A stretch of DNA of 64,000 nucleotides from Apus apus (GCF_020740795.1 NC_067296.1:1837001-1901000), one strand, 5' to 3'. Shown: positions 37,109 to 48,100, counted from the stretch's first letter. Numbers and translations are program-made. The notes: generated from the sequence alone by a model not told the origin.

Positions 37109-37670
37109 TCTGAGAAGGCTGCAGCCCTCCTGCAGGGCTCCACCTCACCCTGCTGCCCGACGGCTGCAGGAACCGCCCTAACAGCAAAAACCAAAGCGGG
37201 GGGAGCTGCGAACAGCGCGCTGGGCGCTGCTGCCGGCTCGGGGGGCAGCTCGCCCGGGGTCGCGGCTCTGCCCGGGGGAAAGGCGGCAACACGGGGGGGG
37301 GGCTTTCCTGCCGGCCCCCCAGGACGGGGCAGGGCGAGGGGCCCTTTCCCGGAGCCACCCTGCGCTGCCTGCGGCCCCGGGAGACCGGGACACGGGGGAA
37401 CGGAGGGGCCGGGGATGGGGGCACGGAGGGGCCGGGGATGGGGGCTCGGGGCTCCGAGGGGCCGCGCTCCCCCCGCCCCGCCCGGTCCCGCCGCCACCGC
37501 CGCCGTGGCCGTTGCGCTGGCGCCCTCTGGCGGCGGCCGCGGGGATGGCGGGAGAGGCGGGTCCTGCAGCGCCCGGGGCCGCGGGGAGACCCGGGATCGG
37601 GGCTGCTGCCGAGGCCCCAGATCCATGGGGAGACCCGGGATCGGGGCTGCTGCCGAGGCCCCAGATCCAT
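37100..37670. promoter_or_regulatory. Orphan CpG island about 4.5 kb upstream of EIF2S2
   Basis: About 570 bp of very GC- and CpG-dense sequence, not CR1-derived, sits between a CR1 tail on the left (ends near 37108) and an inverted CR1 fragment on the right (from 37677). It has GC boxes, CCGCCGCC runs and a CTCF-like motif. Long open frames exist on both strands but are the usual by-product of GC richness. It could be a promoter for a non-coding transcript, a distal first exon of the gene expected on the minus strand to the left (ASIP), or an insulator. Confidence 0.7.
37518..37537 (-). promoter_or_regulatory. CTCF-like motif in the orphan CpG island
   Basis: The minus strand reads GCCGCCAGAGGGCGCCA across this site, agreeing closely with the CTCF core CCASYAGRKGGCR (one substitution, G for A at the third base). 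Its CpGs would make binding methylation-sensitive. Motif only; occupancy unknown. Confidence 0.4.
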
Positions 37671-37674
37671 GGGG
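37583..37674 (+). repeat. Perfect 44-bp tandem duplication in CpG island
   Basis: Units 37583-37626 and 37627-37670 are identical, and a third copy begins with GGGGAT before sequence changes to CR1. Because 44 is not a multiple of three, it shifts frame between copies, which argues against coding use. The identity suggests a recent duplication. Confidence 0.9.
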
Positions 37675-37676
37675 AT

Positions 37677-38085
37677 CCAGGGTCTCACCACCCTCACAGC
37701 GAACAATTTCCTCCTCATGTCTCACCTCAATCTCCCCTCTTCCAGTTTTGATCCATTCCCCCTCATCCCATCCCTCCCTGCCCTTGTCCCAAGCCCCTCC
37801 CCAGCTTTCCTGGAGCCCCTTCAGGCACTGGAAGGTGCTCTAAGGTCTCCCTGGAGCCTTCTCTTCTCCAGGCTGAACACCCCAACTCTCCCAGCCTGGC
37901 TCCAGAGCAGAGCTGCTGCAGGGGGGTCTCACCAGAACGAAGCAGAGGGGACCATCCCCTCCCTGGCCCTGCTGGTCACGCTGCTGTTGATGCAGCCCAG
38001 GACACAGTTGGTTTCTGGGCTGCCGGTGCACATCACCAGCTCATCGTGACCTTCTCATCACCCAATACCCCCAAGTCCTGAGGGC
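37677..38085 (-). mobile_element. CR1 LINE body fragment, inverted, lacking its 3' tail
   Basis: Begins CCAGGGTCTCACCACCCTCAC directly against the CpG-island duplication, so the normal CR1 3' end is missing. Continues through CTCCAGGCTGAACACCCC to CACCAGCTCATCGTGACC and a decayed end. Confidence 0.88.
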
Positions 38086-40429
38086 TGCAGCTCTTTGCAG
38101 GTGCAGAATCTTTGAGGATACAGGTTGCAAGGCTAAAAGATGGAGAGGCAAGGGGTGGTGAGGGAGGAATGTATGCACAAACAACACATCTGGAAATCCA
38201 ATCACACTTGCTTTTTCTTTTCTAGTGCTTGCCCGTGCCTGGGGCAGGTGGATCCCTTAGCACCTGCTCCTCCATGCAAAGGCTCTGCTGGGCACAGTGT
38301 TGCTGCTGGCAGCTTCAGTGGTGACAGACTGACAGACAAATGGTGCTTCAGGCAGCTCTGCAGGAGATGCGGTTTCGTGAGACAAGGGGTGTAAGTTTGG
38401 AGTCCAGCCTATGTGCTCTGATTACTTCAGGCCAACCCATCTCATGACAAATCTTGATACAACCTGTTATTCTGTTAATCTCTGTGTGGAGATCATTGTA
38501 TTGTTTGATCTCTCAGCTGAGGACACAAACAGCTGAGCAAGCTCTCTGAAAAGCTCAGTTCCACACAGGGAGAAGGATGATGCTAACTGGGCACCTGGCA
38601 TTCCATGTGCAAAGGGACTTTCCAGCCCTTGGGGCCTGAAGTGGAGGCAAGAAAACAATCTGTTGTATTTCCTGACTCATAGGTGGTTTGGGATATTGGG
38701 AAAGGCTCAGAGAGTAGCCCAATTGGGGAAGAAAATTGTACAAGTGGGAGTGATGGTCACCTTAATCCCTATTACTCCTCCCTGCAGACAGCTGATTGCC
38801 ATCACCCCAAGGAAAACCACCATGGAGGAGCAGAAAACAACCTGTTTTCCAGGACCTTAAGAGATGTATCACTGAGGTCCTGAGTGCCAAGGTTAGATCT
38901 TATTTCTGCACCTTTTCTGCACTTTCTTCAAGCCCTTAAGGACCACAGTCTTTAGGAACAAGTTCCTTCAAGATGCTAGTTGGGAGAAATATCAGAAGAC
39001 ATTAGAAGATGATGGCCATAAATGCCTGCAAGGTGTGTCCTCCAGGCAGGAAAGGGAGTAACTACATCCCCTGGTCATGGGAGTGTGGAAAAGGGACTCT
39101 ATAACTTCATAGTGGCAGATTTGGGAAAATAATCTCTGGTCCTGAGAAGATGCAGAGTTCTTCTCCAGACCTGAAAAAGCATTTGGACAGAATTGCTTTG
39201 TGTACAGAAAACAGAAGAAAATAGGGACTAAAATGTTTTGAGAGGAAAAAGCAAGACAAGGATGGACTGGCAGGAAGACTGTAGCTGGACGGTCTCCTGG
39301 GTTCCAGACAGCAGGCATAGTATATTCTTGTAAACAGAACTGCATTAATTTGTCTGCAACCAGAGTTTTCCCCTTCAAGGCCCCTGCCTTTGGCTTATTG
39401 TTCAGTTACCATGAAGTTCAACTTTGGACAGTAACTTTCACCCTTGTTTAATGCTGCTTGTGTCTCTCTTTTTCTCAAACAGCCCAAAAGTGACTAAATC
39501 CACTTAAATTTTTGCTGAGAGGTTCAAACCTCTGACTTTCCGTGCATTTTCATGCAGCTGCCATCCAATGTCATACTCCCTAAGTGTTTTAGGTTGTCTG
39601 AGAGCAATTCTACTTTTGACTCCAGTTGACAACCATGCAGGATCATTTTTGGAGCGAAAGATGAATTTATGGCTAATTATGACACTTCCCACTTCCTCAC
39701 AATTTCACAGCGCTCTGGATGTTGTTTTCTGCTTTTCTCTCAAATCATTGGTGGATGCTGCCTCAAAGGAAAAATAAAATGGGTGGGAGACCATCTTCAG
39801 TGTTACAGGAACACGGGGTGTGTGGGCTCAGCTCATCAACAGCTGCCTGCAGTGCCTGGAAATCCACCTTATCCCTGCAAGCCTGTGGCAAGTGACAAGG
39901 ACAATGCTGTCAGGACCCTGCTGATATTGAAGTAAGAATGGAAAGTAATCTTTTGAAGTTGGATTTCAGAGGTTTAACAGGGGAAAAATAAATGTTGTCA
40001 CACTAGGAAAGCTGAAATTGATCCTGTTCTGGTGCTGCATATGGAATATGTTGGGTGTCATTTGCAACTGAGGCAAGCAAAAAGGGAGATGAAAGGAAGA
40101 CCAAGGATGGACAAGATGGGCACTCGTTTCTTGTGGGTGATTAAAAAGTTAAATGGTACAGACTGCATCATCTCCCGCTCGTGTAGAAGGAATAATACAA
40201 GTTTAGACCATGTAATGGGAAGTTATGGGACTCCAAGAATGCAAATGGTCTGGAAATATTAAAATGTAAACTACCCTGAAACAATGTTTGGGCTGTTGGC
40301 TCTGTCTGCTTTAGCACTAATTCTTGTGTGAAATGGACCTTTTCAAAAGAGTTCGTTGGGAGGCAGAATTTTAACAGGTATTTTATTATAAGTAATTCTG
40401 TTGTGTATTATTGCCAATTCTTTTATTAG
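38086..40429. other. Intergenic sequence, nothing recognised
   Basis: 2.3 kb of unique sequence without an assignable exon, RNA gene or repeat family. Confidence 0.6.
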
Positions 40430-40835
40430 CTAGTATTAGGGAAATGGAATGAGGAAGAATAAGGGATTGGAGCATGTGGCATACGAGAAACTGAGTGGAT
40501 TGTTCAACCTATAGCAGAGAAGGCTCAGGGGGATCCTGTCGATGTGGATGCAGAGACAAAACAGAGCCAGATGCTTCCGGGTGACAGACAAGGGGCAGCA
40601 GGCACAGGCCGAGATACAGGAAATCCCACTTAGACACAGGCAAGATGTTTTTGGTGTGAAGCTGGTGGAACGGGTTGCCCCAGGAGGTTGTGGTGTCCCA
40701 TGCTTGGCATTCAAAACCCAGCAGGACAAGGTCCTGAGCAACCTGTTCTGGCTGACTCTGTATGAGCCAGCAGCTTGGACCAGACCCTCTCCAAAAGTCC
40801 TTTCCTACACCAAACAGTTTGCAATTCTGGGAGAG
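40430..40835 (+). mobile_element. Old CR1 LINE fragment
   Basis: Decayed CR1: GAGAAGGCTCAGGGGGATCC, GATGTGGATGCAGAGAC, GGCATTCAAAACCCAGCAGG and GGACAAGGTCCTGAGCAACC retain the order of the ORF2 C-terminal region, with indels. Confidence 0.75.
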
Positions 40836-40968
40836 CAAAGAAGGTCTGCTTTTTAACGCTGGACAAAGCAGCATGGCGCTTTCTCCTACCTGGATCAAAG
40901 CAAGCACCCACTTCACTCCCTCCCCTGTGCCCTTTAATTTTCTGGTCTATATTCCTGCTATTCACAGA

Positions 40969-41424
40969 CTCACAGAATCCTAGGGGTTGGAAGGGACCTG
41001 GAAAGATCACCCAGTCCAACCCCCAGGGTCACCCAGAGCACATCACACAGGAAGGTGTCCAGGGGGGTTTGAATGTCTCCAAAGAAGGAGACTCCACAGC
41101 CTCTCTGGGCAGCCTGTCCCAGGGCTCTGTCACTCTCACAGGAAAGAAGTTCTTCCTGATATTCACGTGGAACCTCCTGTGCTCCAGTTTGCACCCACTG
41201 CCCCTTGTCCTGTCACTGGACATCACTGAACAAAGCCTGGCTCTGCCCTCCTGACACTCACCCTTTACATATTTGTAAACACTGATGAGCTCACCCCTCA
41301 GTCTCCTCTTCTCCAAGCTCAAGAGCCCCAGCTCCCTCAGCCTTTCCTCATCAGGGAGATGTTCCACTCCCTCCATCACCTCTGTGGCTCTGCCCTGGAC
41401 TCTTTCCAGCAGTTCCCTTCCCGC
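40969..41424 (-). mobile_element. CR1 LINE (type III) upstream of EIF2S2, inverted
   Basis: Starts CACAGACTCACAGAATCC. On the minus strand it encodes ORF2 C-terminal blocks ([40 protein letters not shown]) and then a one-base deletion that changes the end to [14 protein letters not shown]. It is nearly identical to 61617-62105. It ends at the edge of the EIF2S2 CpG island. Confidence 0.96.
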
Positions 41425-41699
41425 TTTAGCGTACAACAAACCTGCAAAGGCCACGCTGCCCTCCCTGGCCCCGACAAACCCCCGCGAGCACCGGGGCACC
41501 CACAGGACACACGGCCCCGAGCCGCCCGCCCGCCCCTGCCCCCGCAGGCGCCCGCTGGAGCCGCGGGGCCGGCTCGGGGGTGCCGAGGGAGGCACCGGGG
41601 CCTCCCGCCGAGTGCCCCCCGGCTCAGGGCCCCGTTCCTCGGCGGCGGGGAGGGACGGGCCCGCTGGATCCCCGGGTCCGCGGCCGCCCCCTTCTTCGC

Positions 41700-41905
41700 A
41701 GCCCCCGCCTCACGGCCCCTCACGACTCCCCTGCTCCCCGCTCCCCCCTCACGGCCCCTCCCGGCTGCCCTGCTCCCTGCTACCTCCTCACGGCTCCTCA
41801 CGGCTCCCCTCGGCTCCTCTTGGCCCCTCACGGCTGCCCTGCTCCCCGCTCACGGCCCCTCACAGCCCCTCACGCCTGCCCTGCTCCCCTCTCCCCGCTC
41901 CCCCC
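41700..41905 (+). repeat. C-rich CCCCTCACGGC minisatellite upstream of EIF2S2
   Basis: About 200 bp of almost pure C/T sequence on the + strand built from imperfect repeats around CCCCTCACGGC and CTGCCCTGCTCCC. It lies 200-400 bp upstream of the EIF2S2 ATG. The complementary strand is G-rich, and length variation between individuals is likely. Unit boundaries are irregular, so the copy number is uncertain (at least eight CTCAC units). Confidence 0.75.
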
Positions 41906-42017
41906 TCCCGGCCGCTCCCTCCCGCGCAGCCCCGGGAACGACAACTCCCGCCGGGCGCCGCGGCGGGGCGCGCGCGGGCTGGGCGGGCGGCGGGTGCGCA
42001 GGCGCGGCGGGGAGCGC

Positions 42018-42026
42018 TGATGCAAG
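42018..42026 (+). promoter_or_regulatory. CARE-like (C/EBP-ATF4) motif at EIF2S2 start region
   Basis: TGATGCAAG matches eight of nine positions of the C/EBP-ATF response element (TGATGCAAY). It overlaps the upstream ATG. ATF4 is the transcriptional effector of eIF2-alpha phosphorylation, so a functional site would link the gene to the pathway its product serves. One short motif in a GC-rich promoter is weak evidence. Confidence 0.3.
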
Positions 42027-42055
42027 AGCCGAGCGCGGCCGCGGGGCCCCCGTGA
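42020..42055 (+). CDS. Upstream ORF in the EIF2S2 5' leader (11 codons)
   Basis: ATG at 42020 opens an 11-residue frame (MQEPSAAAGPP) that ends at TGA 42053-42055, 59 nt before the main ATG. The uATG context is weak (C at -3), so leaky scanning would be expected. It matters only if transcription starts upstream of 42020, which the sequence cannot show. The peptide resembles nothing I know; any role would be regulatory through scanning rather than through the peptide. Confidence 0.45.
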   Translation: MQEPSAAAGPP

Positions 42056-42114
42056 GCCGCGTCCCTCCCGCCGAACCGCGTCCGCCCCTCCCGCGTCCCT
42101 CCCGCGCCGCAGCC

Positions 42115-42129
42115 ATGTCGGGCGACGAG
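42115..42129 (+). CDS. EIF2S2: EIF2S2 coding exon 1 (MSGDE)
   Basis: Only five codons lie before the GTGAGA donor at 42130. The start context GCCATGT has G at -3 and T at +4, which is adequate but not optimal. Ser2 in the acidic MSGDE context corresponds to a known CK2 phosphorylation site of mammalian eIF2-beta. The exon sits inside the CpG island. The next Met codon in frame is the first codon of exon 2. Confidence 0.95.
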
Positions 42130-45100
42130 GTGAGAGCCGGCAGCCGCCGCCGCTTCCCGGGGGAGCCGGGCTCCCTGGGCCGGGGCCGCCGCCATGTGGG
42201 GGAGCGCGGCCTGAGGCCTGCGGCGAGCGCGGCCTCCGCCCTGGGATGAGCGGGGCCTGGGGCGGCCCCGGGGTCCCGCCGGGCCGCGCCGTCCGCTGTG
42301 CCGCCCGCCCGGAGCGGGGCCCGCGGCTGCTTCCCGGGGCGCTGGAGCCTTCCCGGGGCGCTCGAGCCTTCCCGGGGCGCTCGAGCCTTCCCGGGAGCCT
42401 TCCCGGCCCTGCGCGCCGCCGGGTCCCGCCTGCCCGCGGCCCTGCTCTGGCTCCGCCGATCCTGAGAAGGCCGAAAACCCGCCCGGAGCTGCCGGTGCCC
42501 GCCTCTGGCAGCGGGAGCGCCGGGGAACGAGGCCCCTTTCCCCGACACCCTGCTCTTCTAACGATACGTAGCCGTCTGCCGGGTTGCTTTCAGCTTTTTA
42601 ACCCAGAGAGCTAAAATAGCCGCATCCTACACGTGATAACTTCTGTTCTTCCAGATCCAGTGGTGGTTGCTCGGGCGCGCTGCCAGGGAGGCAGATTCTT
42701 CTGCCTCGGAGATTTTCCACGTGTTGGAGGTGCCGGGTGTTGGCACCTTTGCCAGGCTCCTTGCAGTTGGTCTCATGAGGAAAGGCTTCCACGTGGGAAG
42801 TTGCTAGCACCATGATGGGTTGCTGTGTAACCTGTGGGAAGCTGGCCTGGCTGAATCCATGAGATGGCTGCTTTTTTGATCTTTTATCTTTGTTCTGGTG
42901 TTGTTTAAAATACCTGTGTGGCTTGTTTCCTTCTGAGCAAAGTGATCTTTCTAGCCTTGGAGACAGGCAAGTCATAATTTGCCTTACGTAGTAAAGGAGA
43001 GCTAGTGTAATTACTGATGATTTTAATGGTAGCTGAGACTGACTTACTCAGCTGCTTTAACATCTAGAATGAGTGTACTGCATTTTTAGGCCTAATTATG
43101 TTTCTGGAACTGCAGTTCTAATGTCTAGGTTGTACTTTGCTTCCAGAAATTAGGACTTGGGTATCCCTTGCATCAGGTGCTTTTGCTCTCAGGTGATCAT
43201 AGGACCTTAGAGAAGTTCACCTGGAGTTTCCTGGTTTGTATTTAGTTCAAGTGTCAGTAAAATTGTTTTTCTTGCATAATGCACTTGTGACATTGAGGTG
43301 TTGGGAATATCTGGCATAGTAAATTTAGATGTCTGGATTGCTGGCAGAGTGGCAGCAGATAGCACAGTTAACTGTCCCTGTTAGATCTAGGGACTAGTGT
43401 ACGTGTGAGTGAGTGCACACACCTTCCAGACCTTCTGTTTTCCTGCTTGTTAGGACCCAAATCTTTTGTTATTGATGTTAAGTTGGTGACATTTTTTAAA
43501 TCCAGCTGAGGAGGGGGAAAACTCCTGGAGTCAGATTGGCACCTTAAACTGGCAGAGATGGTACAAAACTTGATTCTGCTGCATTGGTCTGTAGCTTGAA
43601 ATTTTCAGATCTGTTTTGAAGTGAAACTCCCAGGTAGAAACATCTCCTGCCTGAGAGCTGCCCAGAAGTGAGGCACAGCAGAGGCAACAGAGGCCCTGTT
43701 TGCAAGGGGAAGCAATTAACATCTCTTTGCTTTATCAAAAATCCAATTTTAGATCCTACTGGGTATCTAAAAGTATTTTTGGCCCTGTAGCTTTATGAAG
43801 CCCCAGGAAATATTAGAGAACACTGTGTTTTGAGCAGTTGGGGGGCTTAGGGGCAGAGTTGTCTTAATAATTTTGCACTCCATGGTAGACCTTGACTCAA
43901 GGCAGTGTAAGGATACCTGGGCAGACTTGCTTTGTCGACACATCTGTGTTTATTAAGACTAGTGAAGTGGGAATTATTTGTGATTATTGGTTAGAATCCC
44001 CAGCATTTGTCACAGCAGCTCAGAGTTATGTTGGTTTCTGTCTAGAGAACTGGTTTTGGACTATGAAGCTTTGATTCTTTGTTGGGTTTATCCCCTTTGT
44101 TCTTTCACTTGTTTATTTTCTGGAAGGTATTGACTGTGTAGGTATTTGAAATAAGGAGTAGGTATGTGGAGCTAGATGTGGGAAGGAGCTGTGTGTCTAC
44201 AGAAGAGAAAATCCCATTTGGGAATTTGGCTCTGAGAGCTGAAACAGGATGGAAATTTAAAGCTGTTTCTACACAGAAAAGCAGAGGGTTTAGTGTCTCT
44301 GGAGGCTACAGTCCCTTCAGTAGAGGACCTACAGCTAATGCTTTGGCTAATCAAACATACTGAGTAGATAAAAATAATGAAGAAACTTCTGAAATGTCTG
44401 GCTCAGAAGGGCAAAGCAAAGAATAGCTTGATTCTCAGGTTTATAGCAGGACTTGTTAAAGCAGTGTGATGTGAGACTCCTGATAGTTTCTGTTGAATCC
44501 CTTGATGAACAAAACACTTCAGGCCTAGGCCTCGTCCTCTGCCTGTGGGACTCTTCTGTTGGTTTCCTGGGAGCAGGTCTTAGGTTTGCAGAAGCTTGGC
44601 TTGCCCTGGCTGGATGGAGTGGACCTTCAGAGCAGTGTTCTGTTCAAGGCCAGCTACAGAGTTTTAATGCTGCAAAAACAATCTGCTGCTTCCAGAAGTT
44701 GTCCTTGTGTGTTAACTTCAGTTTAGGCTGGTACTACTGAGGGCACCTTCTGTCTCTCACAGACAGATCTGCTTGATGATGGTTCAGGATGAAAAGTATC
44801 TTCATGAGAGAGGAGTGATTTGGAGTGGGTGGGCTGGTTCCTTCCTAGAAATTATTGCACCCAATCTAAGCATAATTTTATGTTTGCTTAATCATGGGAG
44901 AAGACAGAAAACTCTTCAGTCTTGCTAAGCTCCTTGAAGACCATGACTCACTTCAGTGAAAATGGTGTTCATGTGGTTGTTCCCAAAGCTGTGGGCTCTC
45001 AGATGGAGGTGGTTTTCCTTCTGTCTCAGCAGGCTGGAGCTTCCAGCAGGAAGCCAGCAGACAGTGTAGCTGGGTGTGCACATGCTGAGATGACTGAGCA

Positions 45101-48100
45101 GTACAGCAGCTGATTCATCCCTGTCAAACTCAGCAGCAGAGGGAAACCCTCGGGCACAACTTGTTTGGAAATCCTTCCAGCCCAGTCTGTGCAACTCAAG
45201 ACACTTCAGCAGTTTGATAGGCTTTCGTGATGCTGTGCTTCAGACTGCACTTTGCTGCCTTTCCATAGAGCCTTTATGAAACATGGAAGATCCAGAAAAT
45301 GGGAACAATATCACAAGAGTGTCATGTGTAGGAGAATGAGAAGTGTGAGGAAAAGATTGCTTTGTGGGGTGAGGAAAAAGGCCAGACATGCAGAGTGTTC
45401 CTTCAAGGATGTGATGGTATTTTCATCAGGCAGAGTATTCATGATGCTGAACTTCAGTTACTAGGTAAGGAGAGCTGGAGAAAAAGAGTCTTGTTAAGTG
45501 TCTAAAATAGTTTGGTGTATTAAATATATACTATGGTGTGAAAAAATGGCCAGATAAATGTAACAAACCTGAACACTAGCTGCAATGTCAAACATGCTTC
45601 TTAAGTAAATAAAGTAAGAAACATTCCTGTGCTGGAAAACTGAAGAGCTTGTGTGTTAAATATCTTGGGTCTGCAGATAATCATAGAATCACAGAGTGGT
45701 TAAGGTTGGAAGGGACCTTAAAGATCATCAGGTTCCAAGCTCCTTGCTCTGGGCAGGGACACCTCCCACTAGACCAGGCTGCACAAGCCTCATCCAGCCT
45801 GCCCTTGATGAATAGGTTAAAAGTGAGTCTTGGGGTTAGTGTCTTCTTCACCAGACTAGGTGAATTAAGCTTTTTTGTTGCCTAACTAGCTCATTAACAG
45901 CTTTTACTCACTTGGTCTCTGAGGTTCATTTTCCCACCTGTGGTAAAAAGGGATGAGACCTTTGCTACTTTATAGCAGTGAGAGCTGGTACAGGTCTTGG
46001 TGTATCACCAGCCCCTTCTAGCTTTTGTTTGTGAAAAAAGTTGTTGGTTAATGTTGCTTTTTAATAAATCTGGAGATTAATGTGTCTCAAATGGAAGCAG
46101 GGAGCATAACTGATACGATCAGGCTCTGTCATACAGGTGTGCTTAATTTTTTTTCTGATCTTGAGGGGTTGAGTGATGACTTTGCAAAGTTTCACTTCAG
46201 GATTTGAGAACATAATGATAATAAAATGGAGAAGTAGCTGGTAGCTCATCTGTCCAGGATTCACAGCTTTAGTGTATTTTCATCTGAACTAATACAGGAG
46301 ACTTGGACTGCTATAGGAAATGTATCAGAAGCTCTAAACTGTCAAGCAGCCTTCTCTAATGTCTGGTCACATCAGTTGTGCTTTGGGACAGGTTCTGTGA
46401 TGCTGTTAAAGCAGCTTGTGTGGTCGCTGTTTGGAGCCAGCCAGCTCGTGTGACCTGGTTACAGGGCTGGGAAAGTCCCTCCTTGAGACTGAAGCCTTGG
46501 GTAACTGAAGGAAGGTGGAGAGAAACTTAAAGGTTTTATAAATATTAAATGGTAGGTGGTTATGATGTTGCTAAGGAAGTCTTGACTTTTCCAGATGATT
46601 TTCGATCCTACTATGAGCAAGAAGAAGAAGAAAAAGAAGAAGCCTTTTATGTTGGATGAGGAAGGAGGGGATACACAGGCAGAAGAGACTCAGCAGTCAG
46701 AAACAAAAGAAGTTGAACCAGAGCCAACAGAAGACAAAGATGTTGAGGCAGATGAAGAAGACAGCAGGAAGAAAGGTAAAGTGAATCCACGTAGATAAAC
46801 TCCAGGGTAACCCTGTATTTTGAGACTACGAGGCCCATTTCAAGAATTTGGCATCACAGTGTGTAATGCTGGGGCCCTGGTTTGTTCAGAGGCTTGTGAG
46901 TAATGCTCTGCTGCCTGTTTGGAGGATGTGTTTCCCTCCTGCTGGAAATCATGACCACAGCCACCCAGAAAGCTACAAGTGGCTTGTGTAAATTCCAATT
47001 TCCTGACTCAAACAGAGCATTTTGTGTGAGACAATGAGGATTCCTAAAATAGCTACCATGAAGTTTTAGGTTTTCCACATGCAGTTGTTGCAGTGATTCC
47101 ACAATTAATTTTTCATTAGAACAATTAAGCAACAGTGTGAAGAACAGAAATATGGCTGATAGGGTTTGTAGCTTCTGGACAGCTGTGAATTTGATAACTG
47201 GAGTGTTCTTTGGAATCTTGCAGGAAATAAGCTTGTAGGTGTGTGTATAACCTTGCTTTTGAAATTGAGGCCAATGTCAATTCAAGATGATCTGACTCAG
47301 GAACTGCTGTTAATTTAAATCCAGTTTGTTGATAAAATTGGCTCCTGCTGTAGACCAGAGAAGCTGTGCCTTCCTCCTACCATTTGTTTCATTTTTTTCT
47401 AGGCATCTCTATAATGACAAAAGTGGGTGGTTTCTCTGGTACAGCAGAAAGAAAGGTTAAGCACTTAAAAGAAAAAACAGTTAGAAGATGCAGAAACTGT
47501 AAAATAGTACTAAGATATTTGAGGGTAGGGGGGAACGACCTCCTTAAAATCCAAAGGAAACCTGTAGTGGTTACAGATCATTGCTTATATCTTACTGTCA
47601 TGTTTTGAAACTTGGGATGTAGACTAGAAACTTTAAAAAGTGTTTCTACAGTTATACTTCTTTTGGCAATCCTTTGGTTTTTAGATGCAACAGATGACCT
47701 GGATGATCTAAACTTCTTCAATCAAAAGAAAAAGAAGAAGAAAACAAAAAAGATATTTGATATAGATGAAGCAGAAGAAGGTGTAAAGGTTTGTTTACCC
47801 AACTGGGCCATCTTATCCGTGGCTGAAAACATTCTTGCTTTCAGTTTCTTGAGGTTGGCCATGTAGGTGTTGCTTCAAGTCTGTCCTTCTGTCTTAGTGC
47901 AGCTAATAATGAAACTTGCATTTCACTGCATCTTTCATATGTAGAAGGTTCTGCTGAACATGTTGCTCCTGCAGGGCTTTTTGCCCAGAAGTGACAAAAT
48001 CCAACTGATCTGCACAATGGGCAAGTGCTGCAATCTGCAGGAAGGGCTGATTAGCATCAAGGCTAATTGCCTTTTGGGGTGAGAGAAGTGAATGGGTTTC

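Larger units (their letters stand above)
41430..42480 (+). promoter_or_regulatory. EIF2S2: EIF2S2 CpG-island promoter
   Basis: A strongly GC- and CpG-rich stretch surrounds exon 1 and starts just after a CR1 copy ends near 41424. Core-promoter candidates include a GC box (GGGCGGG at 41981-41987), an NRF1-like site (TGCGCAGGCGCG at 41995-42006, one mismatch to the palindromic consensus), a partial ZNF143-like ACAACTCCC at 41941-41949 and a CARE-like TGATGCAAG at 42018-42026. There is no obvious TATA box, as usual for a housekeeping gene. The transcription start site cannot be placed from sequence alone. Confidence 0.85.
42130..46594 (+). other. EIF2S2: EIF2S2 intron 1 (4.5 kb)
   Basis: By far the longest intron of the gene. 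The first 350 bp continue the CpG island; the rest is unremarkable unique sequence apart from one CR1 3' fragment at 45679-45815. I saw no small RNA gene or further exon. Confidence 0.9.

Noticed and set aside
37049-37843. 264-codon open frame on + in the orphan CpG island, and the overlapping 262-codon frame on - at 36937-37725
   Set aside because: Both are Ala/Pro/Gly/Arg-rich, overlap on opposite strands and run into CR1 sequence at their ends. This is what GC-rich sequence with few stops produces.
41285-42548. Long frames over the EIF2S2 promoter (+ 41285-42055, + 41359-42249, - 41850-42548)
   Set aside because: They start in an inverted CR1 copy or cross the real EIF2S2 exon 1 in the wrong frame; composition reflects the CpG island. 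Only the short uORF at the end of one of them was kept.
46595-46798. A separate 67-residue protein starting at the exon 2 Met
   Set aside because: The frame runs past the GTAAAG donor at 46776. It is EIF2S2 exon 2 read through into the intron.
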